From an uncultured Blautia sp. (GTDB lineage: Bacteria; Bacillota; Clostridia; Lachnospirales; Lachnospiraceae), in NCBI GenBank assembly GCA_900540785.1, contig UQHF01000016.1, positions 10,726 to 74,725 on the forward strand: a stretch of DNA of 64,000 nt, given 5' to 3'. Shown piece after piece: positions 1-9,673 of this stretch (position 1 is its first letter; the number at the start of each line of letters is the position of its first letter). The position numbers and the translations under genes were made by a program. Below the pieces are notes generated by a model that saw only the letters and a program-made list of their open reading frames with translations, was not told the origin of the DNA and did not search any database.

Positions 1-738
1 ACTGCTTATTTAAAAGAGGGAGAGTATGAGCAGGCAATGGCGGACTGCCAGACACTTTCCGCAGAATATTCTATGGACGCAGATACGTATTTTCTTACGG
101 GAAAAGTAGCGCTTGCAATGGATTCTTATACAGAGGCAGACGGGAATTTTGAGCAGGCATACAGCGAGGACTCTACATATGAAACGGCGATCCGCATTTA
201 TCAGGCATATCTGGAGAAGGATATGGAGGCGGACGGCACACGTTATCTCGAAGCAGCTCTGACGACAGAGCCTAAGAGCGCGCAGGATTACTGTGACAGA
301 GGACGTGTTTACTATTACATGGAAGATTACGAAAATGCGCAGAAGGAGCTGACAGAGGCTGTCAATAAGAAGAGTACAGAGGCGCTGATCCTCCTCGGCA
401 TGGTATATACGGAGCAGGGTGATACAGAAAATGCGAGAGCAATGTATCAGCAGTATATCAGCGAAGCGGAAAACGGAGCAAAGGGTTATAATGGTCTTGC
501 GCTCTGCGATATAGCAGAAGGAGATTATGATTCTGCGCTTTCCAATATTTCCAGCGGCATTCCAAGCGCTACTACAGAGGAAATGCAGAGTTTACTGTTT
601 AATGAGATTGTAGTTTATGAGAAAAAGCTGGATTTTGCAACTGCACAGCAGAAGGCGCAGGAATATGTGGAGATGTTTCCGGATGATAAGGCTGCGCAGA
701 AAGAGCTTGCGTTTTTGAAGACCCGCACAGGGCAGTAA
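1..738 (+). CDS. TPR-repeat protein, 5'-truncated
   Basis: The reading frame is open from the first base, so the first ATG at 37 is internal and the N-terminus lies outside the window. The visible part (about 245 residues) is made of helix-pair repeats with TPR spacing: small and aromatic residues recur in units such as DYCDRGRVYYYMEDYENAQ and LILLGMVYTEQGDTENARAM. TPR arrays act as protein-protein scaffolds. In related Firmicutes such proteins are often lipoproteins, but the signal region is not visible here. The gene ends in a strong terminator, so it is the last of its transcript. The specific function is unknown. Confidence 0.8.
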   Translation, partial: TAYLKEGEYEQAMADCQTLSAEYSMDADTYFLTGKVALAMDSYTEADGNFEQAYSEDSTYETAIRIYQAYLEKDMEADGTRYLEAALTTEPKSAQDYCDRGRVYYYMEDYENAQKELTEAVNKKSTEALILLGMVYTEQGDTENARAMYQQYISEAENGAKGYNGLALCDIAEGDYDSALSNISSGIPSATTEEMQSLLFNEIVVYEKKLDFATAQQKAQEYVEMFPDDKAAQKELAFLKTRTGQ

Positions 739-787
739 AGCTGCGGCTGCACAAAATGAATATAGTTTTTACAGAATAAGATGATAG

Positions 788-848
788 AGGCATCTGCAAT
801 TCACACCAGCCATATGGGCTGCCTGTGAAAGAGCAGATGCCTTTTTTC
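788..848 (+). terminator. Rho-independent terminator after the TPR gene
   Basis: AGGCATCTGC (788-797) pairs with GCAGATGCCT (833-842) and is followed by a run of six T. It closes the transcript of the TPR gene before the mannosidase genes begin. Directly after it (849-885) lies a second, imperfect inverted repeat, ATGCTGTGTGGAA and TTCCACAGCAT. That repeat has no T run and could be an operator or chance. Confidence 0.85.
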
Positions 849-993
849 ATGCTGTGTGGAATGATTCCGTAATGTTCCACAGCATAAAAAGTTTCTGAAA
901 AAAATCCGCTCAATCTGCATTTATTCCACTGTCTATCTATCTCAAAGTATTTTACAATAGCCTCAGAAATCCCATTTTAAGGAGGAGATATTT

Positions 994-2277
994 ATGGAGA
1001 ATCCATCATCTGTGCAGGCGCTTCTTACAGAAGTAAAAACGACGTTCAAGGAAGAGACTCGTCTTGCAGAGATTTTTGAGACCTGCTATACAAATACATT
1101 AAACACGACTGTAAAAGAAATGGAGGACGGCTCCACTTATGTAATTACAGGAGATATACCTGCAATGTGGCTTCGTGATTCCACAGCACAGCTTCGTCCC
1201 TACCTGATTCCGGCAAAGAAGGATCCTGCGCTGGCAGAGGTCATTGCAGGTCTTGTGAGAAGACAGTTTGTGTGTATTTTACGTCAGCCCTATGCCAATG
1301 CATTTAATGAAACGGCAAACGGTGCCTGCTGGGAAAAAGATTTCGAGGACCAGGATCCTATGGTATGGGAACAGAAATTTGAGATTGATTCCCTTTGCTA
1401 TCCCATTCAGCTTGCGTATCTTCTCTGGAAAAACACAGGCTGTACGTCACAGTTTAATGAAGAGTTCCGGGAAGGTGCAAAGAAAATCCTGGAAGTTTTT
1501 AAGACAGAACAGTATCATGAAGAAAAATCAAAATACCGCTTTGTAAGAGAAGGTTCTTTTTTCACAGATACGCTTTCCAGGGAGGGAAAAGGTTCTCTGA
1601 CAAAGCCGGGTATCGGGCTTATCTGGTCAGGCTTTCGTCCAAGTGATGACGCCTGCACTTACGGGTATCTGATTCCTTCAAATATGTTTGCAGTTGTGGT
1701 ACTGGGCTACCTCCGGGAAATTGCGCGGAAAATATACGGAGATATGATGCTTGCAGAGGAGGCGGACAAATTAAGAGAGCAGGTTTACGAAGCCATTGAG
1801 AAGTACGCTGTTGTAAAAACAGAGGAGTTTGGCGATATTTATGCGTATGAACTGGACGGATACGGACAGTTTAATCTCATGGATGATGCAAATGTTCCAA
1901 GCCTTCTTTCTATGAAATACCTGGGGTATCAAAGCTCCCGTGAGGATGTGGCGGAAAATACAAGACGTTTTCTTTTAAGCGAGGCGAATCCCTTCTATTA
2001 TAAAGGAAGAGCGGCAGCAGGTATCGGAAGTCCCCATACGCCTTCCGGATATATCTGGCATATTGCAATGGCAATGGAAGGGCTTACTTCTTCTTCCAGA
2101 GAGGAGAAGCTTGCTGTATTAAGAAAAATGGCAGAGACAGAGGGCGGAAAAGGAATGATGCACGAAGGATTTCACTGCGATGAGCCGTCACGATATACAA
2201 GAGAGTGGTTTTCCTGGGCAAACGCCATGTATGCAGAGCTTCTTCTGTCTGTGATGGGGTATGAAATAGAGAAATAA
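994..2277 (+). CDS. GH125 exo-alpha-1,6-mannosidase
   Basis: A 427-residue protein with the features of glycoside hydrolase family 125: an N-terminal GDIPAMWLRDSTAQLRPY block (residues 53-70), a central SDDACTYGYLIPSNMF block and a C-terminal EPSRYTREWFSWANAM block. In this family an Asp and a Glu in the latter two regions are the acid and base of an inverting mechanism. GH125 enzymes remove terminal alpha-1,6-linked mannose from N-glycan or mannan chains. There is no signal peptide, so the enzyme is probably cytoplasmic. The ATG is preceded by AAGGAGGAG. Downstream are a GH38 mannosidase and a sugar ABC system, which supports a mannoside pathway. Confidence 0.93.
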   Translation: MENPSSVQALLTEVKTTFKEETRLAEIFETCYTNTLNTTVKEMEDGSTYVITGDIPAMWLRDSTAQLRPYLIPAKKDPALAEVIAGLVRRQFVCILRQPYANAFNETANGACWEKDFEDQDPMVWEQKFEIDSLCYPIQLAYLLWKNTGCTSQFNEEFREGAKKILEVFKTEQYHEEKSKYRFVREGSFFTDTLSREGKGSLTKPGIGLIWSGFRPSDDACTYGYLIPSNMFAVVVLGYLREIARKIYGDMMLAEEADKLREQVYEAIEKYAVVKTEEFGDIYAYELDGYGQFNLMDDANVPSLLSMKYLGYQSSREDVAENTRRFLLSEANPFYYKGRAAAGIGSPHTPSGYIWHIAMAMEGLTSSSREEKLAVLRKMAETEGGKGMMHEGFHCDEPSRYTREWFSWANAMYAELLLSVMGYEIEK

Positions 2278-2283
2278 AGGCAG

Positions 2284-2311
2284 TTGATAGAATTTTTACA
2301 CTAAATATAGA
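2284..2311 (+). promoter_or_regulatory. possible promoter before GH38 mannosidase
   Basis: TTGATA (2284-2289) and TATAGA (2306-2311) are 16 bases apart, in the 122-base gap between the GH125 and GH38 genes. No terminator is visible in the gap, so this may be a secondary promoter inside a longer operon. Confidence 0.35.
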
Positions 2312-2399
2312 ATAAGGAAAATTGTGATTTCTCATGACTCGCTATACAATAGAAACAAAGTAAAAGAGAAAACAGTGAACCATACAACAGGAGGAAGTC

Positions 2400-5300
2400 A
2401 TGTTTTTAAAAGACAGGAAATTAGACAGAAGAATTTCAGAGCTGAAAAATTACAGATACCGTGACGCACAGGAGATCAAATGTTTTGCGGCATGTGAAGA
2501 TGAGGAAAAACTGGTTAATCCGCAGGTTCCCGTTGATTATACAGGCTGGACAGAAATGAGAGTAGGAGATTACTGGTCAGGACGCGACCGCTATCTCTGG
2601 CTTCACACAGAACTTCAGATTCCGGAGAGCTTCCGCGGAAAACGAGCAGTTGGACTTTTTGATTTTGGAAAAACAGGAGCAGGAAACAACTCCGGTTTTG
2701 AGGCAATGTGTTACATTAACGAAAAACCGTATCAGGGTGTGGACTTAAACCATCAGGAAGTATTTTTCCATGAAGCAGACTGTGAAAAACCGATTTCTCT
2801 TACCTTCCGTCTCTGGTCCGGTCTGGAAGGCGGCGGTGTTCCAAGAGATCAGGAACACAGAATCATGGAAGCAAAGCTGGCATGGCTTGATGAAAAGGCA
2901 GACGATCTTTATTATCTTGGAACAATCATGCTGGAAACAATTAAGGAACTGGAAGATGGAAGCCCGGACAAATACGTGCTTCGTCAGGCGCTTGATGAAG
3001 CCTGCCACTGCATCGACTGGTCTTATCCGGGAAGTCCGGAATTTTATGAATCTGTTCACCAGGCAGATGACCTTTTAAATAAAGCAGTAGACGCAATGGA
3101 CAAAAAGTCTCTTGTAAACGTGCGCTGTGTGGGACATACACATATCGATATGGCATGGCTCTGGAGACTGAAACATACACATGAGAAAGCTTCCCGTTCT
3201 TTCTCCACTGTACTGCGTATGATGGAGCTGTTCCCGGAATATATCTTCCTTCAGACACAGCCGCAGATCTATCAGTATATTAAAGAAGATTTCCCGGATA
3301 TTTACGAGGCGATCAAGGAAAAAGTAAAAGAAGGACGCTGGGAAGTAGACGGCGCGATGTGGGTAGAGGCTGACTGTAACCTTACAAGCGGCGAGTCCCT
3401 TACAAGACAGATCCTTCTGGGAGGCAAATTCATCAAAGATGAATTTGGAAAAGATGTTCAGTATGTATGGCTTCCGGACGTATTCGGATACTCCTGGGCG
3501 CTTCCACAGATTCTGAAAAAATCCGGCATTGATATGTTCATGACAACAAAGATAAGCTGGAACCAGTATAACCGTATGCCTCATGATACTTTCAAATGGA
3601 AAGGTATGGACGGTACAGAAATACTGACTCACTTTATCACCACCCCGGAACCCTGGAATGAACCCGGGTCCTGGTTCTACACATATAACGGACTCCTCAC
3701 AGCAAAAACAGTAAGAGGAGTCTGGGAAGCTTACAGTGAGAAGGAAATGAATCAGGATCTTCTCATTTCATACGGATACGGAGATGGCGGCGGCGGTGTC
3801 AACCGTGACCTTCTGGAAAGAAGAAGACGTCTTGACAAGCTGCCGGGAATCCCGAACCTGAAAACTTCCAAAGCAGCGGATTACTTTGCAGACTTAAAAG
3901 AAACAGTAAATAATACAAGCCATTATGTACATACATGGGACGGCGAGCTTTATCTGGAATACCACCGTGGAACTTACACAAGCCAGGCGTACAATAAGCG
4001 CATGAACCGCAAGATGGAGCTTCTTTACAGAAGAGCAGAGTGGCTGACAGCAATGCAGGGAATTTTTGAAGGAAATATGGAAAAAGCACAGCAGGATACT
4101 CTTCGCGAGGGCTGGCATTTAATCCTTACAAACCAGTTCCACGATATTATCCCGGGCTCTTCCATTCATGATGTATACGAAGACTGCCATAAGGATTATG
4201 CAAAAATCGAGAGCATTGCAGAAGGCGTAGAGCGCGATTTCGAAGCCGGTGCAGTAGAGGCAAAAGAAGACGTTTATACGGTATTCAATGCTTCCGGCTG
4301 GGAAATGGACGATCTGGTAGAAATTCCGGAGACAAGAAAAGGTACATTTACAGATGAAAATGGAAACGAGCTCCATGTACAGAGAGGAGAAGATGCAGCT
4401 TACGTAAAAGTGAACCAGATTCCTTCTATGGGATTTGCAAAAGTATACTTTACACCGGGCACTGCAGCAGAAGAGAACAGCAGCTTCTCTGTAAGCGGAA
4501 GAGAAATCGAGACTCCTTTCTACAGCATTACCCTGAACTCCTACGGACAGATTTCCAGACTCTTCGACAAAGAGTTTGAGAGAGAAGTTCTTCCTGAGGG
4601 AGAGAGAGCAAACGTACTTCAGATGTTTGAGGATAAGCCGATCGATAACGACGCATGGGATATTGATATTTTCTACCAGGAGAAAATGCGCGAGATCACA
4701 GACCTGAAAACATTTGAGGTGACAGAGTGCGGAGCGCTCCGTCTCGTGATCCATATGGAATGGGCATATATGAATTCTTCTATCCACCAGGATATGATCC
4801 TGTACCGCGACGACAGAAGAATTGACTTTAAGACTTATGTAGATTACCGTGAGAGACAGCAGTTATTAAAGGCAGCTTTCCCGGTAGATGTGAGAAGCAC
4901 TTACGCAACATACGACATTCAGTATGGTAATGTACGCCGTCCGAACCACTGGAATACAAGCTGGGATCAGGCAAGATTTGAGACTGTGGGACATCGTTTT
5001 GCAGACCTGTCTGAGAGAGCATACGGCGTCAGCCTTTTAAATGACTGCAAATACGGATATGACATTAAAGATAACGTAATGCGTATTTCCCTGATCCGTT
5101 CCGGAATGCAGCCAGACCACCTTCAGGATGTGGGAGAACACTTCTTTACATATGCAATTCTTCCGCATGGAGGAGATTTTGTGGAAGGAAAAACAGTACA
5201 GGATGCATATAAGCTGAACAACCCGATGAAGGTTGTAAAAGGCGAGTGCAAGCTTGATTTCACAAGCTTCTTAAGCTTTGACAACGATGCAGTGGAAGTG

Positions 5301-5516
5301 GACGCAGTAAAACGTACAGAGGATGGAAACGGTCTTGTGATCCGTATCCATGAGTTTACAGGCTCACGTCAGAATGTGGAAATGAAAACAGGATTTGCGT
5401 ACACAAACTGGACAGAGAGTGATTTAAGAGAGCGTCCGGTGGGCGAAGAGAAAACAGGAGCGATCAAACTGACTCTTCATCCATATGAGATCAAAACAGT
5501 AATTGTAAATCTTTAA
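2400..5516 (+). CDS. GH38 alpha-mannosidase
   Basis: A 1038-residue protein, the usual length of bacterial GH38 enzymes. The catalytic domain holds the zinc-binding HTHIDMAWLW motif (first His at about residue 246). The predicted nucleophile is Asp at about 360 in WLPDVFGYSW, followed by FMTTKISWNQYN. Later come the alpha-mannosidase middle domain and a long beta-rich C-terminal half. GH38 enzymes are retaining and zinc-dependent, and cleave alpha-1,2, -1,3 or -1,6 mannosyl links; the exact linkage cannot be read from sequence. There is no signal peptide, so action on imported oligosaccharides is likely. The ATG follows AGGAGGAAG. With GH125 upstream and GH2 beta-mannosidase downstream it could take apart the mannosyl part of N-glycans. 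Confidence 0.95.
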   Translation: MFLKDRKLDRRISELKNYRYRDAQEIKCFAACEDEEKLVNPQVPVDYTGWTEMRVGDYWSGRDRYLWLHTELQIPESFRGKRAVGLFDFGKTGAGNNSGFEAMCYINEKPYQGVDLNHQEVFFHEADCEKPISLTFRLWSGLEGGGVPRDQEHRIMEAKLAWLDEKADDLYYLGTIMLETIKELEDGSPDKYVLRQALDEACHCIDWSYPGSPEFYESVHQADDLLNKAVDAMDKKSLVNVRCVGHTHIDMAWLWRLKHTHEKASRSFSTVLRMMELFPEYIFLQTQPQIYQYIKEDFPDIYEAIKEKVKEGRWEVDGAMWVEADCNLTSGESLTRQILLGGKFIKDEFGKDVQYVWLPDVFGYSWALPQILKKSGIDMFMTTKISWNQYNRMPHDTFKWKGMDGTEILTHFITTPEPWNEPGSWFYTYNGLLTAKTVRGVWEAYSEKEMNQDLLISYGYGDGGGGVNRDLLERRRRLDKLPGIPNLKTSKAADYFADLKETVNNTSHYVHTWDGELYLEYHRGTYTSQAYNKRMNRKMELLYRRAEWLTAMQGIFEGNMEKAQQDTLREGWHLILTNQFHDIIPGSSIHDVYEDCHKDYAKIESIAEGVERDFEAGAVEAKEDVYTVFNASGWEMDDLVEIPETRKGTFTDENGNELHVQRGEDAAYVKVNQIPSMGFAKVYFTPGTAAEENSSFSVSGREIETPFYSITLNSYGQISRLFDKEFEREVLPEGERANVLQMFEDKPIDNDAWDIDIFYQEKMREITDLKTFEVTECGALRLVIHMEWAYMNSSIHQDMILYRDDRRIDFKTYVDYRERQQLLKAAFPVDVRSTYATYDIQYGNVRRPNHWNTSWDQARFETVGHRFADLSERAYGVSLLNDCKYGYDIKDNVMRISLIRSGMQPDHLQDVGEHFFTYAILPHGGDFVEGKTVQDAYKLNNPMKVVKGECKLDFTSFLSFDNDAVEVDAVKRTEDGNGLVIRIHEFTGSRQNVEMKTGFAYTNWTESDLRERPVGEEKTGAIKLTLHPYEIKTVIVNL

Positions 5517-5563
5517 AACAAGGTTAAAAATAAGGTTAAAAAGCAAACCGGAGAGGAGTAAAA

Positions 5564-6244
5564 ATGCAGAACGGAGCGTTTAATATAGAAAAAATACTTG
5601 GTATGTGTGAGAGGCTGATGTATATTCTGGGAGTAAACTTTTGCTTTCTCATCAGCAATCTGCCGGTACTTCTTTTCTTTCTGCTGGTTGGTATCAGCCA
5701 GGTGCGGACATATCTTCCGCTGTTTCTGCTCTGCATGGTTCCCTTCGGGGCATCATTAAGCGGTGTGTTCTACTGTATGAACCGTCTGCTCCACAACACG
5801 GAGAGCAAGGTGTTTGAAAATTTCTGGCACGGCTATTCCAGTGACTGGGGACAGAAAATGGGCATTGGTTTTGTGCATATGCTTGTGATCCTGATATTAT
5901 GGACAAACGTGGAATTTTTTAAATATGAAATTCCGGTTCTGCCCCTTACGATTTTATTTACGATTTTATTTGCACTGGCAGTTATCATTACACCGACGCT
6001 TTACCTTCTGGCGTCAAGGTATCATATGAGCAGCAGGGCGCTTGTACAGGACGCGGTCATCCTTATGATCACACGTCCTGGAATTACCCTTGGAAATGTG
6101 GCTGCCCTGGGACTGATACTGATGTGTATTGAGATCCAGCCGGGAACAACGGTTCTTTTTATGGGAAGTGTCTACGGCCTTCTGGTAGCCTTCATGAACC
6201 GTCATATATTGAGACAGCTTGAAAGCGCAAAAGAGAGTCAGTGA
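5564..6244 (+). CDS. YesL/DUF624 family membrane protein
   Basis: A 226-residue protein with about five hydrophobic segments. It starts with the YesL-type pattern: a short cytoplasmic lead, a long NFCFLISNLPVLLFFLLVG helix, then a PFGAS turn before the next helix. YesL-family proteins (DUF624) sit beside YesM/YesN regulators and sugar ABC genes in many Firmicutes. Their biochemical role is not established. Here the gene lies between the GH38 mannosidase and the histidine kinase. The ATG is preceded by GAGAGGAG. Its stop codon lies in the loop of a terminator, so it ends the glycosidase transcript. Confidence 0.85.
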   Translation: MQNGAFNIEKILGMCERLMYILGVNFCFLISNLPVLLFFLLVGISQVRTYLPLFLLCMVPFGASLSGVFYCMNRLLHNTESKVFENFWHGYSSDWGQKMGIGFVHMLVILILWTNVEFFKYEIPVLPLTILFTILFALAVIITPTLYLLASRYHMSSRALVQDAVILMITRPGITLGNVAALGLILMCIEIQPGTTVLFMGSVYGLLVAFMNRHILRQLESAKESQ

Positions 6245-6257
6245 CGACTCTCTTTTT
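6230..6257 (+). terminator. terminator enclosing the yesL-like stop codon
   Basis: AAAGAGAGTC (6230-6239) pairs with GACTCTCTTT (6246-6255), and the T run goes on to 6257. The TGA stop of the YesL-like gene (6242-6244) lies in the loop, so translation runs into the hairpin up to its end. This separates the glycosidase genes from the regulatory genes. Confidence 0.75.
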
Positions 6258-6261
6258 GTGC

Positions 6262-6290
6262 TGTAAGAAATAAAAAACCTGTGCTATAAT
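6262..6290 (+). promoter_or_regulatory. extended -10 promoter for the two-component genes
   Basis: TGTGCTATAAT (TATAAT at 6285-6290) is an extended -10 element. The -35 region (TGTAAG at 6262-6267) is poor. It lies 40 bases upstream of the histidine kinase start and just after the terminator, so it is the natural promoter for the kinase and regulator pair. Confidence 0.5.
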
Positions 6291-6329
6291 GAGCGCAGAT
6301 AAAAAGAATCAGATGAAGGAAAAGAGAAG

Positions 6330-8072
6330 ATGAAAGCAGGAAATCAGAAACAGCTTCACAGAAAGCTTTTTTATACATATATGCTGGTAGTGGTTCTTGT
6401 TGCAGCCGGTCTTATGCTGCTTGCAGTAAAAGCAATCCAGCTCAGAAATTATCAGGTCAATACGGAAAACGCAGAGCGCATTCAGACGGAGGCGGTAGAC
6501 TATCTGGCAGACGCCAGTACAGTTTCCGGATATTTGTACGGACAGCTTTACCAGTCTGAAAATATTATGAAAGACCTTCAAAATTATCTTTTATATGATG
6601 CAGAAGAATATATCAAAAGAAGGCTGGATCATTATTCCGAATCCAACTCCCTGCAGTCGGAGAATATTTACGACTTTGTGGAAGACGCATTTTCCGCATA
6701 CGAAAATCTCCAGCGTGTAGAACTTGTGAGCTATGAAAAGAGAGATATTACTTTCTGTTTTCCTGATGAGAAAACATATACAGGGAAAAAATATCACAGC
6801 CGCATTGATGAGATTCTGGAAAACAGAGAGTGGACAGAGAATGAATTTTCATTCCGGAAGGAAATTATCTCAGAAGAGGAGAAAATACCGATCGGCTGTA
6901 TTGTGTTTGTCTTTGATGAAGCGCCTCTGGAGAAATTGATGAAAAATCAGACAATGGTGGAGCTTCTTGTTCATTATCAGAGCGGCAAACAGGTATGGGG
7001 AACACGGGAATATGACAGGGAACAGTTTACAAAGGCAGAGCGGGAAGGGCGTCTGGAAGAGTATACAAAGTCTTTTGTGCAGAACCAGAGTGTAGAGAAT
7101 TACCAGATTTATGTACTTCTGAATAAAAAACTTGCCTATCGGATCAATGACTGGCTGTTTCTGGCGATCATAGGCTGCGGGGCAGTGCTTATACTGATAG
7201 GCGAGCTGCTTGTAAGCTGGTATCTGAAACGTCTCAGTACCCGTCTCAACATGATCCTTGACGGTATGGAACAGGTTATGAAAGGAAATCTCACAGAAAG
7301 GCTTCCCGTTAATGACAATGGCGATGAACTGGACGTGATTTCCAGTCGTTTTAATGAGATGTGTGAAAAGCTGGATTTATATATCCAAAAGAGTTATCTT
7401 GCTGAGATTGAGCAGAAAAATGCGCAGATGCAGGTGCTTCAAAGCCAGATCAATCCTCATTTTCTGTACAACACCCTTGAGGCGATCCGCATGAAAGCGA
7501 TCACAAACGGGGACAGGGAGGTTGGAAAAATGCTTTACAGCATGGCAGTCACATTCCGGGCGCAGTTAAAAGAAAAAGATGTGATCACCCTGGCGCAGGA
7601 GCTTCATTACTGCAAAAAATATCTGGAGATTTTTGAGTACAGGTATCAGAACCGTTTCCGGGCAGATGTGGACTGCCCGCTTGAACTTTTAAAGTGTAAG
7701 ACCATTAAATTTGTCCTGCAGCCTCTGATTGAAAATTATTTTGTTCACGGGATCCGCATGGAAGCAGATGATAATTATGTGAAAATATGGGCGGAAAAAA
7801 CAGGAGAAAATGTAAAAATCTATGTGGAGGATAACGGACGGGGCATGACACTGGAGGAAATCCGGGAAAAAAATGAGAATCTCAGGAAAAACATATATGA
7901 AAAACAGGCGTCCATCGGACTTTCCAATGTAAACAGGAGAGTAAAGGCAGTTTATGGCGGAGAGTACGGAGTACAGATTAAAAAAAGCAGTCTGGGAGGC
8001 GTCTGTGTAACACTGGAAATCAAATATGAGGAGGACAACCAAGATGAAGACAGTGATGCTGGTGGAAGATGA
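6330..8072 (+). CDS. YesM-family sensor histidine kinase
   Basis: A 580-residue membrane kinase. The first membrane helix is at about residues 13-35, an extracytoplasmic sensor at about 36-272, and the second helix at about 273-297. A HAMP linker follows, then the His_kinase domain with the phosphoacceptor His at about 377 in QSQINPHFLYNTLEAI, and a C-terminal HATPase with VEDNGRGM and a GLSN turn. This is the YesM/LytS-type layout. In this class the sensor usually responds to a sugar or its binding protein. The reading frame overlaps the response regulator by 29 bases, so the two are translationally coupled. The neighbours suggest that it senses mannosides; that is inference. Confidence 0.93.
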   Translation: MKAGNQKQLHRKLFYTYMLVVVLVAAGLMLLAVKAIQLRNYQVNTENAERIQTEAVDYLADASTVSGYLYGQLYQSENIMKDLQNYLLYDAEEYIKRRLDHYSESNSLQSENIYDFVEDAFSAYENLQRVELVSYEKRDITFCFPDEKTYTGKKYHSRIDEILENREWTENEFSFRKEIISEEEKIPIGCIVFVFDEAPLEKLMKNQTMVELLVHYQSGKQVWGTREYDREQFTKAEREGRLEEYTKSFVQNQSVENYQIYVLLNKKLAYRINDWLFLAIIGCGAVLILIGELLVSWYLKRLSTRLNMILDGMEQVMKGNLTERLPVNDNGDELDVISSRFNEMCEKLDLYIQKSYLAEIEQKNAQMQVLQSQINPHFLYNTLEAIRMKAITNGDREVGKMLYSMAVTFRAQLKEKDVITLAQELHYCKKYLEIFEYRYQNRFRADVDCPLELLKCKTIKFVLQPLIENYFVHGIRMEADDNYVKIWAEKTGENVKIYVEDNGRGMTLEEIREKNENLRKNIYEKQASIGLSNVNRRVKAVYGGEYGVQIKKSSLGGVCVTLEIKYEEDNQDEDSDAGGR

Positions 8073-9549
8073 GGAACTGATCCTGGAAGGCTTACATGCT
8101 ATCATTGACTGGGAAGAACTGGGGATGCAGGTGGTACACATGGCGCATAATGGAAAAGAGGCGCTTGAACTGTTTGAAAAAGAGCCCGTGGATATTATTG
8201 TGACAGATGTGGAAATGCCTGTTCTGAACGGACTTGGCTTTTTAAAGGCTCTGAGAGAGAAAAACACGAGGAGCCGCTGTGTGATCTTAACAGGATATGA
8301 TGAGTTTGAGTATGCAAGAAAAGCCATCAGTCTCGATGTGGAGGATTATATTTTAAAGCCCATTGATGATGAAAAGCTGACAGAAGTTTTAAAGACCGCG
8401 GCGCGAAAGCTTGATGAGGAGGACAGAAGCCGGGCAGCAGATATGGAAAAGAAAATCGGCTGGAAACAGTTTCTGGAAGGAAGATTAAATGAAGAAGAGG
8501 GAAGGAAATATCTGGAGCTTCTCCCGGAAATCACAGGGACCTTAACTGTGGCGATGATGAAGCTGGAACCGGAGAGCCTGCAGAGAACAGGAATGACGGA
8601 GCTTCTCTGTTATATCCGGGAAAAAGATGAGAGGATACGGCCTCTTTATCTCACGCCGGACAGTCTTCTTCTGTTTTTCTATTCAGCGGAGGAAGAGGAT
8701 ATGATCCGATATTTTTCTGCTTTTCAGAACGGACTTGAGGAGGAACTGGGCGTATTTACTTTTATCAGTATCAGCAATCCCGCGGATTCCTATGAAACCC
8801 TTTCGAAATGCTACAAAATATGTACAAGGCTTCAGAAGTACAGAATGATCGACGGATATGGAAGCTGTGTAGATGAAAAGCACGTGGAGCACAGAATGTC
8901 GGGAGATGTTTCTATTGACAGCATGACCCTTCGAAAGCTGATCCTGAAAAAGGATAAAGAAGGCGCGCTCAATTACATAGAAGACCTTTTTATCAACAAT
9001 ATCCGGGAATCGGTAGACGTTGACATTCTCTATCAGATGTCTCTGAAAATCGCGCTTATCCTTCAGGACATTAAGGTGGAGTATAAGCTTGCAAAAGTAA
9101 AGAAGATGCAGGATCTTACCGATATGCTTGAGAAAATATACCAGGCGGAGGATATTTACGGACTCAAAAAGATTTTCATCGGGGAAATTACGGATATTAT
9201 CACGTATCTTCATACGGAAAATTCTCAGTATACGCCGGTTGTGCGGCAGATTATGGACGAAGTGGAGAAAAATTACAGAGAAGATATGAACTTAAAGACG
9301 CTCGCCTACAAATATCATATGAATGCTTCTTATCTGGGACAGATTTTTCAGAAAGAGGTGGGATGTTCCTTTAACCAGCATTTGAACAATACGAAAAATA
9401 AGATTGCAAAAGACTTAATTCTCAATACAAACATGAAAATTAATGAAATTGCGGCAGAAGTAGGGTATCCGGATACCAGTTATTTTTACCGCAAATTTAA
9501 ACAATGCTTTGGCGTGTCTCCCGCATCTCTTCGGGAAATGCGCAAATAA
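8044..9549 (+). CDS. YesN-type AraC response regulator
   Basis: A 501-residue regulator. I place the start at the ATG at 8044, since GAGGAGG lies eight bases upstream; the frame is open earlier, to 8026. The receiver domain (about 1-120) has the acidic pair ED at 9-10, the phosphoacceptor Asp55 in IIVTDVEMP and the KP motif in YILKPID. A long linker follows, then a C-terminal double helix-turn-helix AraC domain (about 400-500) with IAAEVGYPDTSYFYRKFKQ. Phosphorylated YesN-type regulators activate nearby sugar transport genes. The ABC permease gene follows after 178 bases that hold an inverted repeat. Confidence 0.94.
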   Translation: MKTVMLVEDEELILEGLHAIIDWEELGMQVVHMAHNGKEALELFEKEPVDIIVTDVEMPVLNGLGFLKALREKNTRSRCVILTGYDEFEYARKAISLDVEDYILKPIDDEKLTEVLKTAARKLDEEDRSRAADMEKKIGWKQFLEGRLNEEEGRKYLELLPEITGTLTVAMMKLEPESLQRTGMTELLCYIREKDERIRPLYLTPDSLLLFFYSAEEEDMIRYFSAFQNGLEEELGVFTFISISNPADSYETLSKCYKICTRLQKYRMIDGYGSCVDEKHVEHRMSGDVSIDSMTLRKLILKKDKEGALNYIEDLFINNIRESVDVDILYQMSLKIALILQDIKVEYKLAKVKKMQDLTDMLEKIYQAEDIYGLKKIFIGEITDIITYLHTENSQYTPVVRQIMDEVEKNYREDMNLKTLAYKYHMNASYLGQIFQKEVGCSFNQHLNNTKNKIAKDLILNTNMKINEIAAEVGYPDTSYFYRKFKQCFGVSPASLREMRK

Positions 9550-9634
9550 GAGCAAAATGTAAAAAATCTGACACATTTCTACAATCTCCTAGAATATGTA
9601 CAAGAAACCTAAAAGTTTTCGACTAGGATTCTTT

Positions 9635-9673
9635 CCGTACTTTGCGTATAGTAAATATATACAAAAAGTACGG
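9635..9673 (+). promoter_or_regulatory. inverted repeat upstream of the mannoside ABC genes
   Basis: CCGTACTTT (9635-9643) is repeated inverted as AAAGTACGG (9665-9673) around an AT-rich 21-base core. It sits 55 bases before the TTG start of the first permease. It could be the binding site of the AraC-type regulator, or a hairpin in the leader. No T run follows, so it is not a terminator. No clear -35/-10 pair could be fixed in this gap. Confidence 0.4.

Noticed and set aside
849..885. Inverted repeat ATGCTGTGTGGAA/TTCCACAGCAT between the TPR and GH125 genes
   Set aside because: The arms differ by a two-base insertion and no promoter sits around it, so I do not call it an operator.
3075..4787. 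Long minus-strand frames (185 and 222 codons) inside the GH38 gene
   Set aside because: They lie fully opposite a strong coding frame, are rich in Cys, Phe, His and Ser as expected from the complement, and have no ribosome sites.
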